Assembly: GCA_031002005.1 (NCBI GenBank)
Contig: CM061921.1
Coordinates: 144,989,283 to 145,053,282, forward strand
From: Vandiemenella viatica
Lineage: Eukaryota; Arthropoda; Insecta; Orthoptera; Morabidae
Length of the DNA stretch: 64,000 nucleotides
Direction of reading: 5' to 3'
Shown: piece after piece, positions 45,129 through 56,264 of the stretch
Layout: the number at the start of each line of letters is the position of its first letter
Position numbering within the stretch: position 1 is the stretch's first letter
Notes under the pieces: model-generated
Seen by the model: the letters and a program-made list of their open reading frames with translations, nothing else
Told to the model about the DNA's origin: nothing
Database searches by the model: none
Position numbers and translations under genes: made by a program

Positions 45129-45271
45129 TATATTCATTTTAATATTTATACAGAAGTCATCAACAGCTTTAATGGTCGATTTTACAGCCTTGCCCTTTAG
45201 TTTCCAAATTACATGTTTTAGTGCACTAAATTATTTTACAGAATTTAGAAGTTGTTTTGTCTTTATTTCAG

Positions 45272-46353
45272 AAAGTCTTCATTGCATCTACACTGAAATT
45301 ACAACTCCAATGGGACAACTGTTGTTTTATAGCAATTTAACTGGGCACCTGACAGCAGAGAAACCATTGGCCAAACCACTTCCTACTGGTGGCATTTTGG
45401 CTGATGAAATGGGTTTAGGCAAGACTGTTGAAGTACTTGCTTGTATACTTGCAAACCAGAGACCTCCAGAAGATATTAGACTTGAAACAGACTTCAGGTC
45501 ATCTAAGGTACCAAATAACAACATTAAAATGGATAGAGAGCTGCCCAAAGAAGAATTTTCTGAACCTGTGCAAGAACAGTATTTCACACAGAGTTCAGAA
45601 CTTGTGACTGCGAAGTTAGAGGCAGGAACAAATGAAAGAGAATTTATTGCCAAAAATTCCACGATGGAACTAGAAGTTAACTGTGAGACAGTAAAAGTGA
45701 TGGTTGGAATTTCTGAGGTGGATTCCAGAAAATGTGGTATGACTCTTCGTTCTAAAAATGCATTAGTATTGTCAGCAAAGCATGATACAAAAATTGATTG
45801 TGAAAAGGATGTAGCTTCATCACCAATATGTGCTACAAAGTTTGTCAATGGAAAGAACTCGGATATCTGTGGTGCCAATTTAGATAGTGATAAGGGCTTG
45901 ACACTTCCTGGACAGCGGGAAGAAAGAACATACAACACCAGGAGGCCACAGCAAAAAGCTAAAGGAAAAATAAATAAAATAAAGAAAAGTGCAAAGGTGT
46001 TCAGGAATTCTAAAAAGAATGAGACTCCTATGGACCCTATTTTAGAAACTATAGAATATGTTATCTCACATTATTGTTATGGGTCTAAAGCAAAGGGGAA
46101 TAAAGCAAAGCGAAAGAGTCTTTTGAGACTTTCCATGGAAAAAATGTATGAAGATAAATTGGCTGAAATGGCATGTCAACCAAAGTTTGTTCCTGAAGTT
46201 AGACTATCCGTGCAATGTGTTTGTGGAAAGGAGTCTCCAAGATTGTCAAAAATCTGTTGCACAACTTGTAATGAGTGGCAACATATGGTTTGTGTTGGAC
46301 TGTCTGGAAAACTTATGGAAATGTATACCTGTCCTCAGTGTTGGCAGTTAAAG
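45272..46353 (+). CDS. SHPRH: SHPRH exon: Walker A, linker and PHD finger
   Basis: A 1082-base exon, acceptor TTTATTTCAG, donor GTATTG at 46354, so the TAG a few codons later is intronic. It reads ESLHCIYTEITTPMGQLLFY, then TGGILADEMGLGKTVEVLAC with Walker A at 45403-45426 (ATP binding). About 270 residues of low-complexity, Lys- and Ser-rich linker follow, then a C4HC3 PHD finger from 46216 (CVCGKESP, ICCTTCNEWQHMVCVGL, YTCPQCWQLK) that in this family contacts chromatin or partners. The linker of vertebrate SHPRH holds a linker-histone H15 domain; I do not see one here. The exon ends on a whole codon, in phase with 54381. The overlapping minus-strand 203-codon frame is a shadow. Confidence 0.97.
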
Positions 46354-46494
46354 GTATTGTAGAATTAATTTACTTTGAAAATACTATTTATGACTTGCCA
46401 AATATTTTTATTTTTTAGTGTTTTCTTTAAATAACAGTATAATTTAAAATTTTAAAAAAAAGGCATAATGTGTAATGTAAATTAAGATTTGTAG
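46354..46494. other. Intron start
   Basis: First bases of the 8.0-kb intron 46354-54380; AT-rich. Confidence 0.5.
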
Positions 46495-46750
46495 ATGAAA
46501 TGGGTCCATTGTACTGAGTGAGGTGCTTGAGTGGCAACACTGGTTTCACATTCAGGAAGACTGCCCGGCAATCCAGATTTTTGTATTCCTTGTTTTCTCA
46601 AAATCACTCCAGACAAATGCGAGAATAGTTCCTTCAAAAATGCTGTGGCCAAATTCCTTCCTGTTCCTTGCCTCCAATCCTGTCTCACCTCTATTGACCT
46701 TGACATCGATGAGGCATAACGTCATAAGAAGGAGGGAAAAACACCAGTAT
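46495..46750 (+). repeat. SINE copy, nearly full length
   Basis: A tRNA-like head (GAGTGAGGTGCTTGAGTGGC, TTTCACATTCAGG) is followed by the core: GGCAATCCAGATTTTTG, AAATCACTCCAGACAAATGC, AAATTCCTTCCTGTTCCTTG, TTGACCTTGACATCGATGAG, then an A- and G-rich end. Confidence 0.85.
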
Positions 46751-48229
46751 TTACTATCTGAATAAGAGGCAGCCAATCATCAGTCACAGAAATTAAGTGG
46801 GAAAAATTGCCTACCAATAATAGTTCAACCAGTTTGTGCTCCTCCCTCCTCATGCACCCCCTTTACTTCTTAATTCTACAGATTGTTTTCTATACTAACT
46901 CTTACCAGCCTTCCCCCAACTATATATGTTGTTTGCCCTTGAGATTTAGCCACAAATGCAGTCTCAGTGCATTTTGGGAATGGAACTGTACTTTTTCTTT
47001 GTCATGTGTCATGAGTTAACTTGTAAATTATATTTGAATGTTTATAAACATTTATTTTAAATATCTATAAAAAAAAAATAGTTTTGTTTGAGTTAGTTAC
47101 ATTTTTGTGTTCATTTACATCGTTCATATATTTCCTCTTTAGATTTTAGTATGTTTTAAGTTTTGTGATGGTACATGTTTTTACCTTTTTTGTTTTCATA
47201 CTCTACAAATCTGTGGTGATAGTGTGAGAAGCACAGTGCTCATTTCAGATTTTACTGTTGCTTCAGAAGTTGATAGTACAATTTATTTATTGGTGTGCAA
47301 CCAAATTTGGTTTTCATGGTTTAAGTGGTTGTAAAAATATTAAATTGTTTTTTAATCCATTTTCATGTTATATTAATTTGAGTTTCTGGCAGGTATGATA
47401 TTTCTTCTTTTAACTATGCAGTATTTAGCAGAACTACTAGTATTTAGAAGACCATGGAAAGTTTTTTTGTGGTTTAAATTAATTGTTCCATTTAAAATGT
47501 GGGTAGTATATATAGCCAGATGAGTAACAGGTTGTGCAAATATTTTACCACCCAAAGTATTTTGTAAATTTGATTGGTATTGCCTTGCTTCTATTGAGCC
47601 ACGTGTCCCATAGATTAATTCATAGCACTGGTATTTCAGAGAAATCAGATGCAAATCTGTCATCTCAGTTTCGGTGTTGCAATTCTACAAAATTATTCAA
47701 GTTGACTGTAAATACTTGGCTGCAATGCATTCAATGTCAGCAGGTTTTTAAGCCTGAAAACAAATATTACTACTATGGTTGCCTAGAAATACCTTTTTGT
47801 ACACTCTATGTTTATAGTGGTGTAACATGACTGATTAGATGTTATGTACAGCATTAAGCACAACCAAAATTCTCTCGTGATGAACAAGTAGCATATCTTT
47901 TATGGACTTTTTTTTTATTTTTGCGAGTCAGACCTGGCAGGCTTGTGCTTATTTTGAAAGTGGACTACTGGCTTACTAGCCCTTTAGAAGGCTTATGTAG
48001 AAACGGATGCTTTGTCATCTCTCAAAACATGTAACTATGTTCTGTGTAGTAGGTGTATTTTTTTGATTCTTTCCGTTTGTTCACTTCTAGACTGTTCTGT
48101 GTGTGTTGCTTCTATGTACTTCATAACTATCAGAGTGTGGTCAGAGTCTATGTCGGCTCCTGGGTGTGCTTTACAGGCTAGAACTTGATATTGTATATTA
48201 TTTATAAATGGTTCTTAAACGACGAGTTT
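46751..48229. other. Intron sequence, nothing recognised
   Basis: AT-rich; open frames near 47373-47830 lie on both strands and show no motif. Confidence 0.4.
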
Positions 48230-48780
48230 ATAAATTTAACAAAATTCTAACAACCTGCTTCCTTAATCATTTGTTTTGTGTAGACCAAATCTTCCTACAG
48301 TATTTTCTTCTTTTTCCTTCTCCCACTACTGCCCATGATTATTAGGTTTTCCTCCCTCTTCACATATTGGATTAATTCTTCAATTTCATTATATATTTTC
48401 TGTAATTTTTTCTACATCTTCCTGTGTCATTGGCATATACACTTGAATTAATATGGTTGGAGCAAGCTTGGTTTCAACCCTCATCAAAATAATCATGTCA
48501 CTAAATTGTTCATAATAACTCGCCCATTTTTCCACTCTCTTGTTACAAATCCCACACCAAAAACTCCATTGACAGCTTGTGTGCTAATAACTCTGTATTC
48601 CACAGACCATAAATCCTGTGCATCCTTCCACTTAATGTCACTAATCCCAATGACTAACTTAAGTCGTAACATCTCCATTTTTAAGTTTTCTAATCTATCT
48701 GTCCCATTCAGGCTTCTAACGTTTCGCACTCCAACTCAAAGAATGTTTCTATTCATTTTGAGCAGTCCCCACCTGGAGAT
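48230..48780 (-). pseudogene. LINE endonuclease N-terminal fragment
   Basis: The minus strand reads MRNVRSLNGTDRLENLKMEM, LRLKLVIGISDIKWKDAQDL, YRVISTQAVNGVFGVGFVTR, a frameshift, LIQVYMPMTQEDVEKI. This is the start of an apurinic-type LINE endonuclease (NVRSL, the ISExRW-type block, YRVI, VYMPT). The conserved Glu of ISExRW is Asp here. It belongs with the LINE family of the RT fragments at 29450, 50330 and 51302. Confidence 0.8.
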
Positions 48781-49202
48781 CCGACTTGACTAGTTTACTT
48801 CTGGGAATATTTTACCTATGTAGAAGCCAACAATCTATATTTAGTTTGAGAGTATTATGTGACCTCAGGATACCCTTTTGGTCTTTAACCAGTTGACTTC
48901 CCATTGCCTTCTGCATCCTCATGCCTTTGATCATTTATCATTCATCTACATTTAGGGGCAGTTTACAACCCCAAGGGCAATAGGGTGCCCTGGATCACTC
49001 CTCACTCTTCCACCCTCCTTTCAGGAGGCCGTTAGCAAACAGATGGGTGACACCTTACGCTGGGAATCATTCAATTGTCAGAGATTCGCCCGTTCAAACG
49101 AGTTGCACCACATTAAGGAAAGGTTGACATTTGGTTGGAAGAGGCTAATATTGTCCTTCCCAAACCCTTACTCCAACTTACTATCATATATTTAGAGAAA
49201 TA
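48781..49202. other. Intron sequence, nothing recognised
   Basis: No gene seen; 48940-49180 may be an old repeat. Confidence 0.35.
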
Positions 49203-49465
49203 GCTCACTTGCACAGAGTGTGGTGGGTTAGTAGTAACGCTTTGACCTTGCATTTTAGTGGACACAAGTATGAAACCCTACCAGGTCATCCTGATTTCAG
49301 TTTTCTATGGTTTTCCATAATCACACCATATGAATACCAGGATGGTTCCCTTCAAAAAGCCAAGGCTGTATTCCTTCCCATACCTTGCTCTCAATCCTGT
49401 CCCACCTCTAATGATCTCAATGCTAATGAGGTTCAATGCCCTAAGGTAAAATATTTACTTACTAG
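49203..49465 (+). repeat. SINE copy, nearly full length
   Basis: Head CACAGAGTGTGGTGGG with GTATGAAACCCTACC, then a core in diverged form: GGTCATCCTGATTTCAG, TTCTATGGTTTTCC, GAATACCAGGATGGTTCCC, TATTCCTTCCCATACC, CTAATGATCTCAATGCTAAT. Confidence 0.78.
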
Positions 49466-49869
49466 CCAACAGATGGCAACATTGGTGAAGTCATACAATC
49501 TGTATTAGCTTGCCTTGGCAATTCAACCAGGAATTTTATATAGCAATCTGTATACATATAAATGAAGCCATTCAGTGCTACTTCAAACACTGCTTATAGA
49601 GAATCTTTGTGAGCAGTACTGTCTTGTGCTGGTGGTACATTCACAACCATAACATTTTCCATAGTAATGGTAGTTTCACAGAATGATAGAAAAAAATTAG
49701 ATGCACAGCCATGGAAAGAACTTTTATATGGAATCTAAGTTCAGAAGGAAGGGAGGAGAACCAAGAAAAAGAAAAAAAGTATGTCTGTTTGTCTGCTTTT
49801 TTGGATCTATATAACATATATTTAAAAGTATTACAATAATATTGAAACAGGAAAGAATTTTGAGTTATG
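49466..49869. other. Intron sequence, nothing recognised
   Basis: No gene or element end found. Confidence 0.4.
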
Positions 49870-50015
49870 AAAATGACAAAAGGTAGGGAATATACCTGTC
49901 ATTCGCCAAAGCTGAATGCAGGAGAGCATCGACGATTACACACAAAACACATGATGAACATTATTTTACAATATTTTGGCTTAACACCTTATTCATTGAG
50001 ACAGGTATAAGCATT
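49870..50015 (-). repeat. Terminal part of a Penelope-like element
   Basis: Shares AAAGGTAGGGAATATACCTG, CGCCAAAGCTGAATGCAG and ACAATATTTTGGCTTAACAC with the segments at 31373, 38097 and 38858. Confidence 0.6.
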
Positions 50016-50329
50016 TTCCAATGGAAGTGCATACACATAGAAGCCTACTGTAAGCCATAAGCTTCTGTGTGTATGGACCTCTCATACCAAATGACTTTTA
50101 CCACTCTGCAAAATAGATTGTTAAATCAAAATATTGTAAAATTATTTTCTCATTGCTACCCTCCAACATTTATTTGCAGTTTATCAGTGAATTAACAGCA
50201 CAAATCTCAATTTGATCCTAATCAACTCAAGAAGTGTCTGTAGGCATTGGAAATCCATTGTTACATTACTTATTCTGTTTTAATTGTAACAACTCTAAAG
50301 TTTGGATCAACTCTTAAAAATATTTTTAT

Positions 50330-50890
50330 GAAGCAAAGAGTGATACTTTTTGAATAGAGAAACTGTAGCAAATGATCAGCTAAATTAATAATTATGGAGC
50401 TAAATGACAGAGAAGGAAAGGCATAATTTATCAGGCATATTATGTTCCTAGTGTAACATATGCTGCTGAAATTTTGGAAATGAAGAATGATATTAGCAAG
50501 ATAAATGCAGGTGAAATATAATTTCCTAGAAGTAATATAGGAGTAACAAGAATGGACAGAACGGGAATGAAAATTGTAGGTAAACAGTGCAATAGAAACC
50601 ATTTCATGATAGACTATAGAAGGCGAGACCAAAATTATTTAGACATGTTAAGAGAATCTGGGAATATAGAATATAAAGAAGGATGTCTGAAATGAAGTAA
50701 TTGGCCCATTAATACCAAGGAATATATGGTTGAAAGGAGTGTATGTAGAAAAGAAGATAGAACTAAACCAAGGTTGTGATGGAGAGCTGATGGAAAGAGG
50801 AAAACGCAGAGGCATGTAGGCTAAGTACACCCAGACACTGACTGGAAACTGTGTATGATATGGACAGCAGCAAATTACTGTTTTGAGACG
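50330..50890 (+). pseudogene. LINE reverse transcriptase C-terminal fragment
   Basis: Frames give RRKGIIYQAYYVPSVTYAAE, ILEMKNDISKINAGE, RSNIGVTRMDRT and YRRRDQNYLDMLRES, matching the KxxIYKxxVxPxLTYGSE and FLRRVxGVTxxDRxRN text after the RT palm in RTE- and CR1-like LINEs. Several stops. Confidence 0.65.
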
Positions 50891-51254
50891 AGTTCTGAAT
50901 CTAACAAAACATTTCGTATAACCAAAGTTATGAATATTGGTAGCTATTCATGTACCAGTACTGTTATCAATCTTGCAAACAAAAAATAACAACAGAGTTG
51001 TAAATTTTGTGAACGTTTGTGTTCTGTTATTGTGAATGGTTAAAACGAGCTTTAAAGGTTATTGTATTTGGTTTACTCATTTGCTTAATTATTTTATATG
51101 AGTTTAGTGATAGTATGAATTAAAATGACAATAATGTGAGTGAAGCTTTAAAGCTATTAAAATAGTTTCAGATAGTAGAGAGTCTTGTTAAAATTGGAAA
51201 AAAATCTTTGTTTCATGTGTATACTGTTTATTTAAGAAATTCAGTTTAGCTGTA
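50891..51254. other. Intron sequence, nothing recognised
   Basis: AT-rich, no motif. Confidence 0.4.
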
Positions 51255-51301
51255 AATGCTGATCAGCCAGAACATTATGAATATCTATCTACTATCAATA
51301 T

Positions 51302-51540
51302 CTACATCTACACTTCAGCTGGACAACGAGGAAAAGACTATTAAAAGCTTATGTCGAGAGTATTGCCCTGTGAAACCTGGACAGTTGGTAAATAAGAGAA
51401 GAGAAGATTAATTTAATTTGAGCAGTGGTGCTACAGAAGGCTGTTAAAGATTAGCTGGAGCGACTAGATTACTAAGGAGGAAATTTTTGAGAGGGCAGGA
51501 AAGTATAACTGTATATGAAAGAGTATAAAAACGCGGAGGA
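51302..51540 (+). mobile_element. LINE fragment inserted in the Tc1 leader, 6-bp target duplication
   Basis: CAATAT occurs at 51296-51301 and 51541-51546, and comparison with the copy at 1-590 shows the uninterrupted sequence. The insert reads KRLLKAYVESIAL, a stop, CETWTVGK, a stop, EKRRLI, a stop, FEQWCYRRLLKISWSD and ITKEEIFERAGKYNC: the C-terminal LINE text (CETWTL, WCYRRMLKISW). Confidence 0.85.
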
Positions 51541-51648
51541 CAATATAAACCCTTCCAGGCGATAGTAGCATAACCTGACAGGGAATGACTGCTATTAAAA
51601 CACATGCACGCTATATGTAGTATCAGTAAGAGTGCTATCCACATTTAG

Positions 51649-52600
51649 AATGGGCAAGGTGGACGATCTATCCGACTTTAACCGAGGGCAGATTGTGATG
51701 GCCCGGATGCTTGGCACAAGCTTTTCAGAAACTGCCGGGTGTTATAGGAGTGCTGTGGTGATGTCTTTAACAAGTGGTGAAACCACATCCAAATGTCAAG
51801 GTTTTGGGCGGCCACCCCTCATTACAGACGTCGGACGTCATAAGCTGGGCAGACTGATAAAACAGGACAGGCAGTGAACTGTGGTGGAAATAACATCAGA
51901 CTTTAATGCTGGGCAGAGTATAAGAGCACTAAATATTCCTAACAACAGGCCTTCGCAGCCAACGACCCATGCATGTGCCAATGTTAACACTGTGACATTG
52001 TCAACTATGACTGAAATGGGTATGTGATCATCATCACTGGGCATCAGTGGCCGAGCATGGCATGATCTGATGAATCCCGATACCTTCTTCATCATGCCGA
52101 TGGGAGGGTGCAAATCCATAATTTTCCAGGGGAACAGCTTCTTGACACCTGTAGTGTAGAATGGAGACAAGCTGGTTGTGGGGAATATTCATGTGGGCAT
52201 CCTTGGGACCAGTGGAGCTCGTGTAAGACACCATGATAGCCAATAAATATTGTACTTGGCTGCTTACAATGTATACCCCTTCATGATGCCCATGTTTCCC
52301 AATGGCATTGGCATTTTTCAACAAGATAATGCACCATTTCACAAGGCCAGGAGTGTGATGGAGTGGCTCGAGGAACACTGTGGTGGGTTGTAATTGATGT
52401 GCTGACCCCCTCCCCCCCCCCCCACCCAACTCACCAGATCTGAACCCAATTGAACACATCTGGGATGTGATTGATCATTGCATCAGAGCTCATCGCCCCC
52501 CCTCCCCAGAATTTACAGGTCTTAGGTGACTTGTGTCTCCAGATGTGGTGCCAACTTCCTCCAGCTATCTACCAAGGCCTCATTGTTTCCATGCCAAGAT
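51649..52600 (+). pseudogene. Tc1-like transposase, decayed
   Basis: Starts MGKVDDLSDFNRGQIVMARM, LGTSFSETAGCYRSAVVMSL (helix-turn-helix), then GFGRPPLITDVGRHKLGRLI (GRP hinge) and KQDRQ before a stop. Later pieces: FFNKIMHHFTRPGV-like text for the usual FQQDNAPxHxA block near 52320, SPDLNPIEHIWDVIDHCIRA near 52440 (the E block, with its Glu) and PRCIAIVIRAKG at the C-terminus. A poly-C expansion at about 52409-52424 breaks the frame just before the E block. Confidence 0.85.
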
Positions 52601-52681
52601 GCATAGCCATTGTTATCCGTGCCAAAGGCGAACATACCAGCCATCAGGCAGGTGGTCATAATGTTCTGGCTGGTCAGTGTA

Positions 52682-53119
52682 TGATGCGAGTTCTTCCATA
52701 TAGATGATATTTAGTTTTAGATTTTTTGGTGCTCGGGGAAAGAGGGGGAGGATGTTTTTGGTGTGAAACGGAAGTAAATGTGATGAAAAGAGAAAGTAAT
52801 TTAATGAGGATATAAACGTTTTCCTATTTCCTCTACTATTGTTCTGACATCATTATTTTTCATTTCCTTTTCTGCTTTTACTCGCCGAGGTTGCTCCTTA
52901 GTTTGTGATATTTCAGTCTTACCACTTTTCCTGCTTCCCACAGTTTGGTCACTAGTATAACTTCTATCCCTGTGTTTCTTTTATTAGGTGATTTTTTTCT
53001 CCAGCTTTCCTCCCGTTCTTAGTAGATTAGTGACTTATTTCCAAGAATATCATCTCTCATCCCCCCTTCTCAGTACGTTTTGTAATACTACACAGTTCTG
53101 TTTCCTTTGAACTATTATA
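52682..53119. other. Intron sequence, nothing recognised
   Basis: No gene or element end found. Confidence 0.4.
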
Positions 53120-53970
53120 CAGGGTGTTTGCCGGAAAATGCTACTCACCTACTGTCTTGCTGACAGCATCTCACTGCGAAAGGTCAGCTCCTGCTCCTAT
53201 CAAATAGCATCTTCAATGACCGGTGAGATTAAACAACAGCACTTGACTATTGGTCACTTGACGCAGTATAATGCAAACTTTTCCATTGTTAAGACAGATT
53301 TCTTTGCAGTTTGGCTGGTATGTGACTTCAGTCTCTTCCTAATCAGTATCATGTGTGAGCATGAGTTGAATTATGGTACATTATAGTTTGGATAAAAGAA
53401 TATTTCTGTATAATACATATGTGAAGAAAAAGTCCTTTTAAAGGTGTCACAGTAAATTTCGTTGCAAATATCCTGACACTTCACTGCAAGCTAAAACAAC
53501 AATTCTGTATTTAGTTAATAAAGTAAGAGAAACGTTTAATCAGCCATGGCTTGTGGCACCAGATTAACCAATTTAAACCCTTGTACCTTCTCTCTCTGGG
53601 GTAAGCTGAAGGGAAAGATGTATGAAGGAAATCCGCACATGTTGGAAGATCTTGAAAACAAAATCTATCAAGTAATAATGTCCATTGAGAGAGATGAAAT
53701 CCAGCATGTGTCTTGAAACATATTTAAAAGATGTCAAATGTGAATTACACAAGAGGGTCGACACATCCAGCATCTTTTATAAGTTGAGTTAGTGAATTAC
53801 ATAATATTTATATACTTTCAGATATTTATACATGCCTACGATGCATAATTACTGCTAAATAGTTCCTTGGTTGACAGCCGAACTTCATGGGAAGCTGACC
53901 ACTCGCCCGCCACGAGCAGTTTCTTCCTTGTTGTGCTAGCAGTGGGTAGTGTTTCCCAGCGAACACCCTG
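53120..53970. mobile_element. Non-autonomous DNA transposon with CAGGGTGTT ends, 851 bp
   Basis: Left end CAGGGTGTTTGCCGGAAAAT after TA (53118-53119); complement of the right end CAGGGTGTTCGCTGGGAAAC, before TA (53971-53972). Similarity extends about 50 bp inward. The first nine bases match the 588-bp element at 4874, but the rest differs. No transposase seen. Confidence 0.7.
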
Positions 53971-54380
53971 TATCTGTGTTTGTATTGGTATGGACTTGAA
54001 GCATTGTTTCCAGCTTTATTATTTCTTTCTCTCTCCTTATTTACCATTGATTGGCATGGAATGTAGATGAATATGATTAACTTATTATCAAAGCTGTTTG
54101 AAAGATAATGTATGTGTATAAAGGAAAGGCTAATTTTTGGTCAACAATAATGAGCAGAAGAAAAAATCCAGCTAAGAATTTAGTTACATGGTATAAGGTG
54201 TCAGACATTCAAATACTCCATTGTATACTTGTAGTTGAGGGGTGTCACTAAGTTGGTAGGTCATTGAAACAGCCAGTTTTTGAGATGCATGTAGAAAATA
54301 CAAGAACTGTTTCCAAATTGAAATAATCATTAGGAAGTAAAATCATACAAATATTGAATTATCAACCTTATCATTTACAG
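53971..54380. other. Intron sequence, nothing recognised
   Basis: Ends in the polypyrimidine tract and acceptor of the next exon. Confidence 0.4.
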
Positions 54381-54496
54381 GAACCTGTAAGATCAGCAGC
54401 TACATTGATTGTTGCACCTGCATCTATTATTTCACAGTGGACCCAAGAGATAGAAAAACATATCAGTGATAAGAATTTCAGAGTAACGACTTACAG
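54381..54496 (+). CDS. SHPRH: SHPRH exon: helicase motif Ia segment
   Basis: A 116-base exon, acceptor TCATTTACAG, donor GTAAAA at 54497. It encodes EPVRSAATLIVAPASIISQW and TQEIEKHISDKNFRVTTY, ending two bases into an Arg codon. TLIVAPASIISQW is SNF2 motif Ia, which in the family follows the PHD finger of SHPRH directly, confirming the order PHD then motif Ia that distinguishes SHPRH (the PHD is inserted inside the ATPase). Phase 0 start agrees with the preceding exon. Confidence 0.95.
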
Positions 54497-54969
54497 GTAA
54501 AATGCTTAATGCTTTCTTCATTTTTGGTAACTGAATGTACTCTGAAATTCTTATATAGCAGACATATTTAGTGTCAGCTTCTAGTATTTCTTATATTTCT
54601 AGAATGAATTATCTCACAACTTATGCCTAACACATTCATTAAGCAGCAACTTGAGTTTATACTTAATTTCACATTCCTTAAAATTTGAATTCACAAAAGG
54701 TATTTTAGAAATGTTGTAACTGAGCCTGGTGTAAAAAGAGCAAATTCATATGGTCTTGTGATCTGGTGACAGAGTTTTAATTTGACATGCATTCCCCCTC
54801 TGTTATGTCTGCTCATACATTTGACTATTAATCCAAACCTTGGAGAATCCCGAAGTAGTTTATATGATTAAGCAGAACTTGAAAAATTCCTGACCTTCCT
54901 TGCCTGAAAACAAGGAGATAGTCATATTGTACAAATTTAATAATTACCTCCAATAATATGAAGTATGAT
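54497..54969. other. Intron sequence, nothing recognised
   Basis: Start of the 5.9-kb intron 54497-60444. Confidence 0.4.
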
Positions 54970-54974
54970 ATCTA

Positions 54975-55300
54975 GATATCGGCTAGTTGAGTTCCAGCAA
55001 CCGTCGAGTCAAGTGCCGCCTTTTCTGAGTATTTTATTTTAAAGTGTTGTAGGTAGATTTTATCTTTGAATATCTTCTGTCATCACAGAGTAGCTGCTAG
55101 TTGAGCTCCAGCAACCGTCAAGTGTCGCTATTTCTGTGTATTATATTTTAAAGTGTTGTAGTTAGATTTTATCTTTGAATATCTTCTGTCGTCGCTGAGC
55201 AGTAGCTAGTTGGTCCCCAGCAACCGTCATGACGAGTGTTGCCATGTGTTTACCTAATTTAAAGTGTTGTGATATCGTTTGATTTATTTGCGTTAATTGA
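54975..55300 (+). repeat. Three tandem ~110-bp units in a LINE 5' region
   Basis: Units share GCTAGTTGAGCTCCAGCAAC, CGTC, TTTAAAGTGTTGTAG and TAGATTTTATCTTTGAATAT. Spacing is 114 then 109 bp. Tandem promoter units at LINE 5' ends are known in other LINEs. Confidence 0.85.
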
Positions 55301-55612
55301 ATTATAGCAGCATGCTCTAATCGTGATCGCATTTATTTGCTTTTCCTATAGGGAAGTATATAGAGCTTATTTGTTTTTTATTTAGTACATTGGTTGGCTA
55401 ACACTGTTTATCAGTACGACCTATTAACTACTAAGTGCAGTCGTCTGGTCTAAATTCATCTCCTCAGTAGGTTTTTTTTTTAGGTCGTGCCTAGCAGTTG
55501 GTAGTAAGTTGTGAACAGTTTATTTGGATCACTCGATTAGTTCAACTTTCATCCTCTCCGTAGTTTTTGCTTTCAAAGTAATATATGTAGGGACTGTGGC
55601 TGCTGTGTGCAG

Positions 55613-55982
55613 ATGCGGGCTGAGGTGGCTGATCTTCGCGCTCAGCTTGCAGCTTTGCTAACGAAAGTTACGAGGCTGGAAGCTGCCGTAGGTGACTGAA
55701 GCAGATGTGGAAGGGGTGACCCTGACGAAGCTAGTGTTCTCACAGGTTCTCCCCTACCAAACATCGTACCTGCAATCCAGGCTGAGACTTCAGAGCCTGT
55801 GCGGCAGTCACCTGATGGTGTCTGGCGCATAGTTTCCGGACGTCGACGCCGCATGTGGGGGCAGGCATAAAGGTCTGAATCCCAGGAGGGCAAGCCTGTA
55901 CCACTGTCCAATAGGTTTGATGTGTTGTCTGGATCTGATTCAGAACCACAATCGTCAATCAGCGAGTTGCCACCTGTCATGT
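55613..55982 (+). pseudogene. LINE ORF1, coiled coil and basic linker, early stop
   Basis: ATG at 55613: MRAEVADLRAQLAALLTKVT, RLEAAVGD, then stop TGA 55697-55699. The first 28 residues show clear heptads (L at positions 8, 12, 15 and 16; V and L after), a short coiled coil. Past the stop the frame gives SPLPNIVPAIQAETSEPVRQ, VWRIVSGRRRRMW (basic) and PLSNRFDVLSGSDSEP, typical of CR1-like ORF1 RNA-binding proteins. Another stop at TAA 55868-55870. Confidence 0.7.
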
Positions 55983-55984
55983 AA

Positions 55985-56264
55985 CGAAATAAATATTGAT
56001 ACGGTCTCTGAAATCCTATGGATTAGACTAAAAGTAACTAGGACAAAACTTGTAATAGGGTCTTACTATCGTCCACCAGATGCAGATGTAGGTGTTGCTG
56101 AGGCCTTAAGAAATAACGTAAGTAATATAGCTCGTCAATTTCCGGATCATGGAATAATACAAGTAGAAAAACGGGCCATTAGGCTCAGAACGTGTGTACA
56201 CAACGAACGTTACCTGGTGAACAAGGCAGATGCCGAAATATTGTGTAGTTGTTTGTCAGCATAA
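55985..56264 (+). pseudogene. LINE endonuclease segment
   Basis: Reads NEINIDTVSEILWIRLKVTR, TKLVIGSYYRPPDADVGVAE, ALRNNVSNIARQFPDHGIIQ: the EIxWIxL and GxYYRPP block of LINE endonucleases. The next expected text (LGDFN) is absent; instead VEKRAIRLRTCVHNERYLVN and a stop follow, so a deletion joins unrelated sequence at about 56163. Confidence 0.8.

Larger units (their letters stand above)
51255..52679 (+). mobile_element. Tc1-like transposon with both ends, carrying a LINE insertion
   Basis: Ends CTGATCAGCCAGAACATTAT (51259) and the complement of CTGACCAGCCAGAACATTAT (right end), with TA at 51253-51254 and 52680-52681. The LINE fragment at 51302-51540 is extra. The same family is at 1-590. 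Confidence 0.9.

Noticed and set aside
45172..45271. ATG-started extension of the SHPRH exon upstream of 45272
   Set aside because: The frame is open by chance; the acceptor TTTATTTCAG at 45262-45271 gives the phase match to 10447 and the conserved ESLHCIY start.
45327..45938. 203-codon open frame on the minus strand
   Set aside because: It lies wholly inside the SHPRH exon, in antisense, with no recognisable domain; it is a shadow of the coding strand.
46354..46362. Stop codon TAG shortly after the PHD finger as the protein end
   Set aside because: It lies after a GT donor, and the next exon (54381) continues the SNF2 fold in the right phase.
52409..52424. Poly-C run as a functional element
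   Set aside because: It is a homopolymer expansion inside a dead Tc1 transposase; sequencing or replication slippage explains it.
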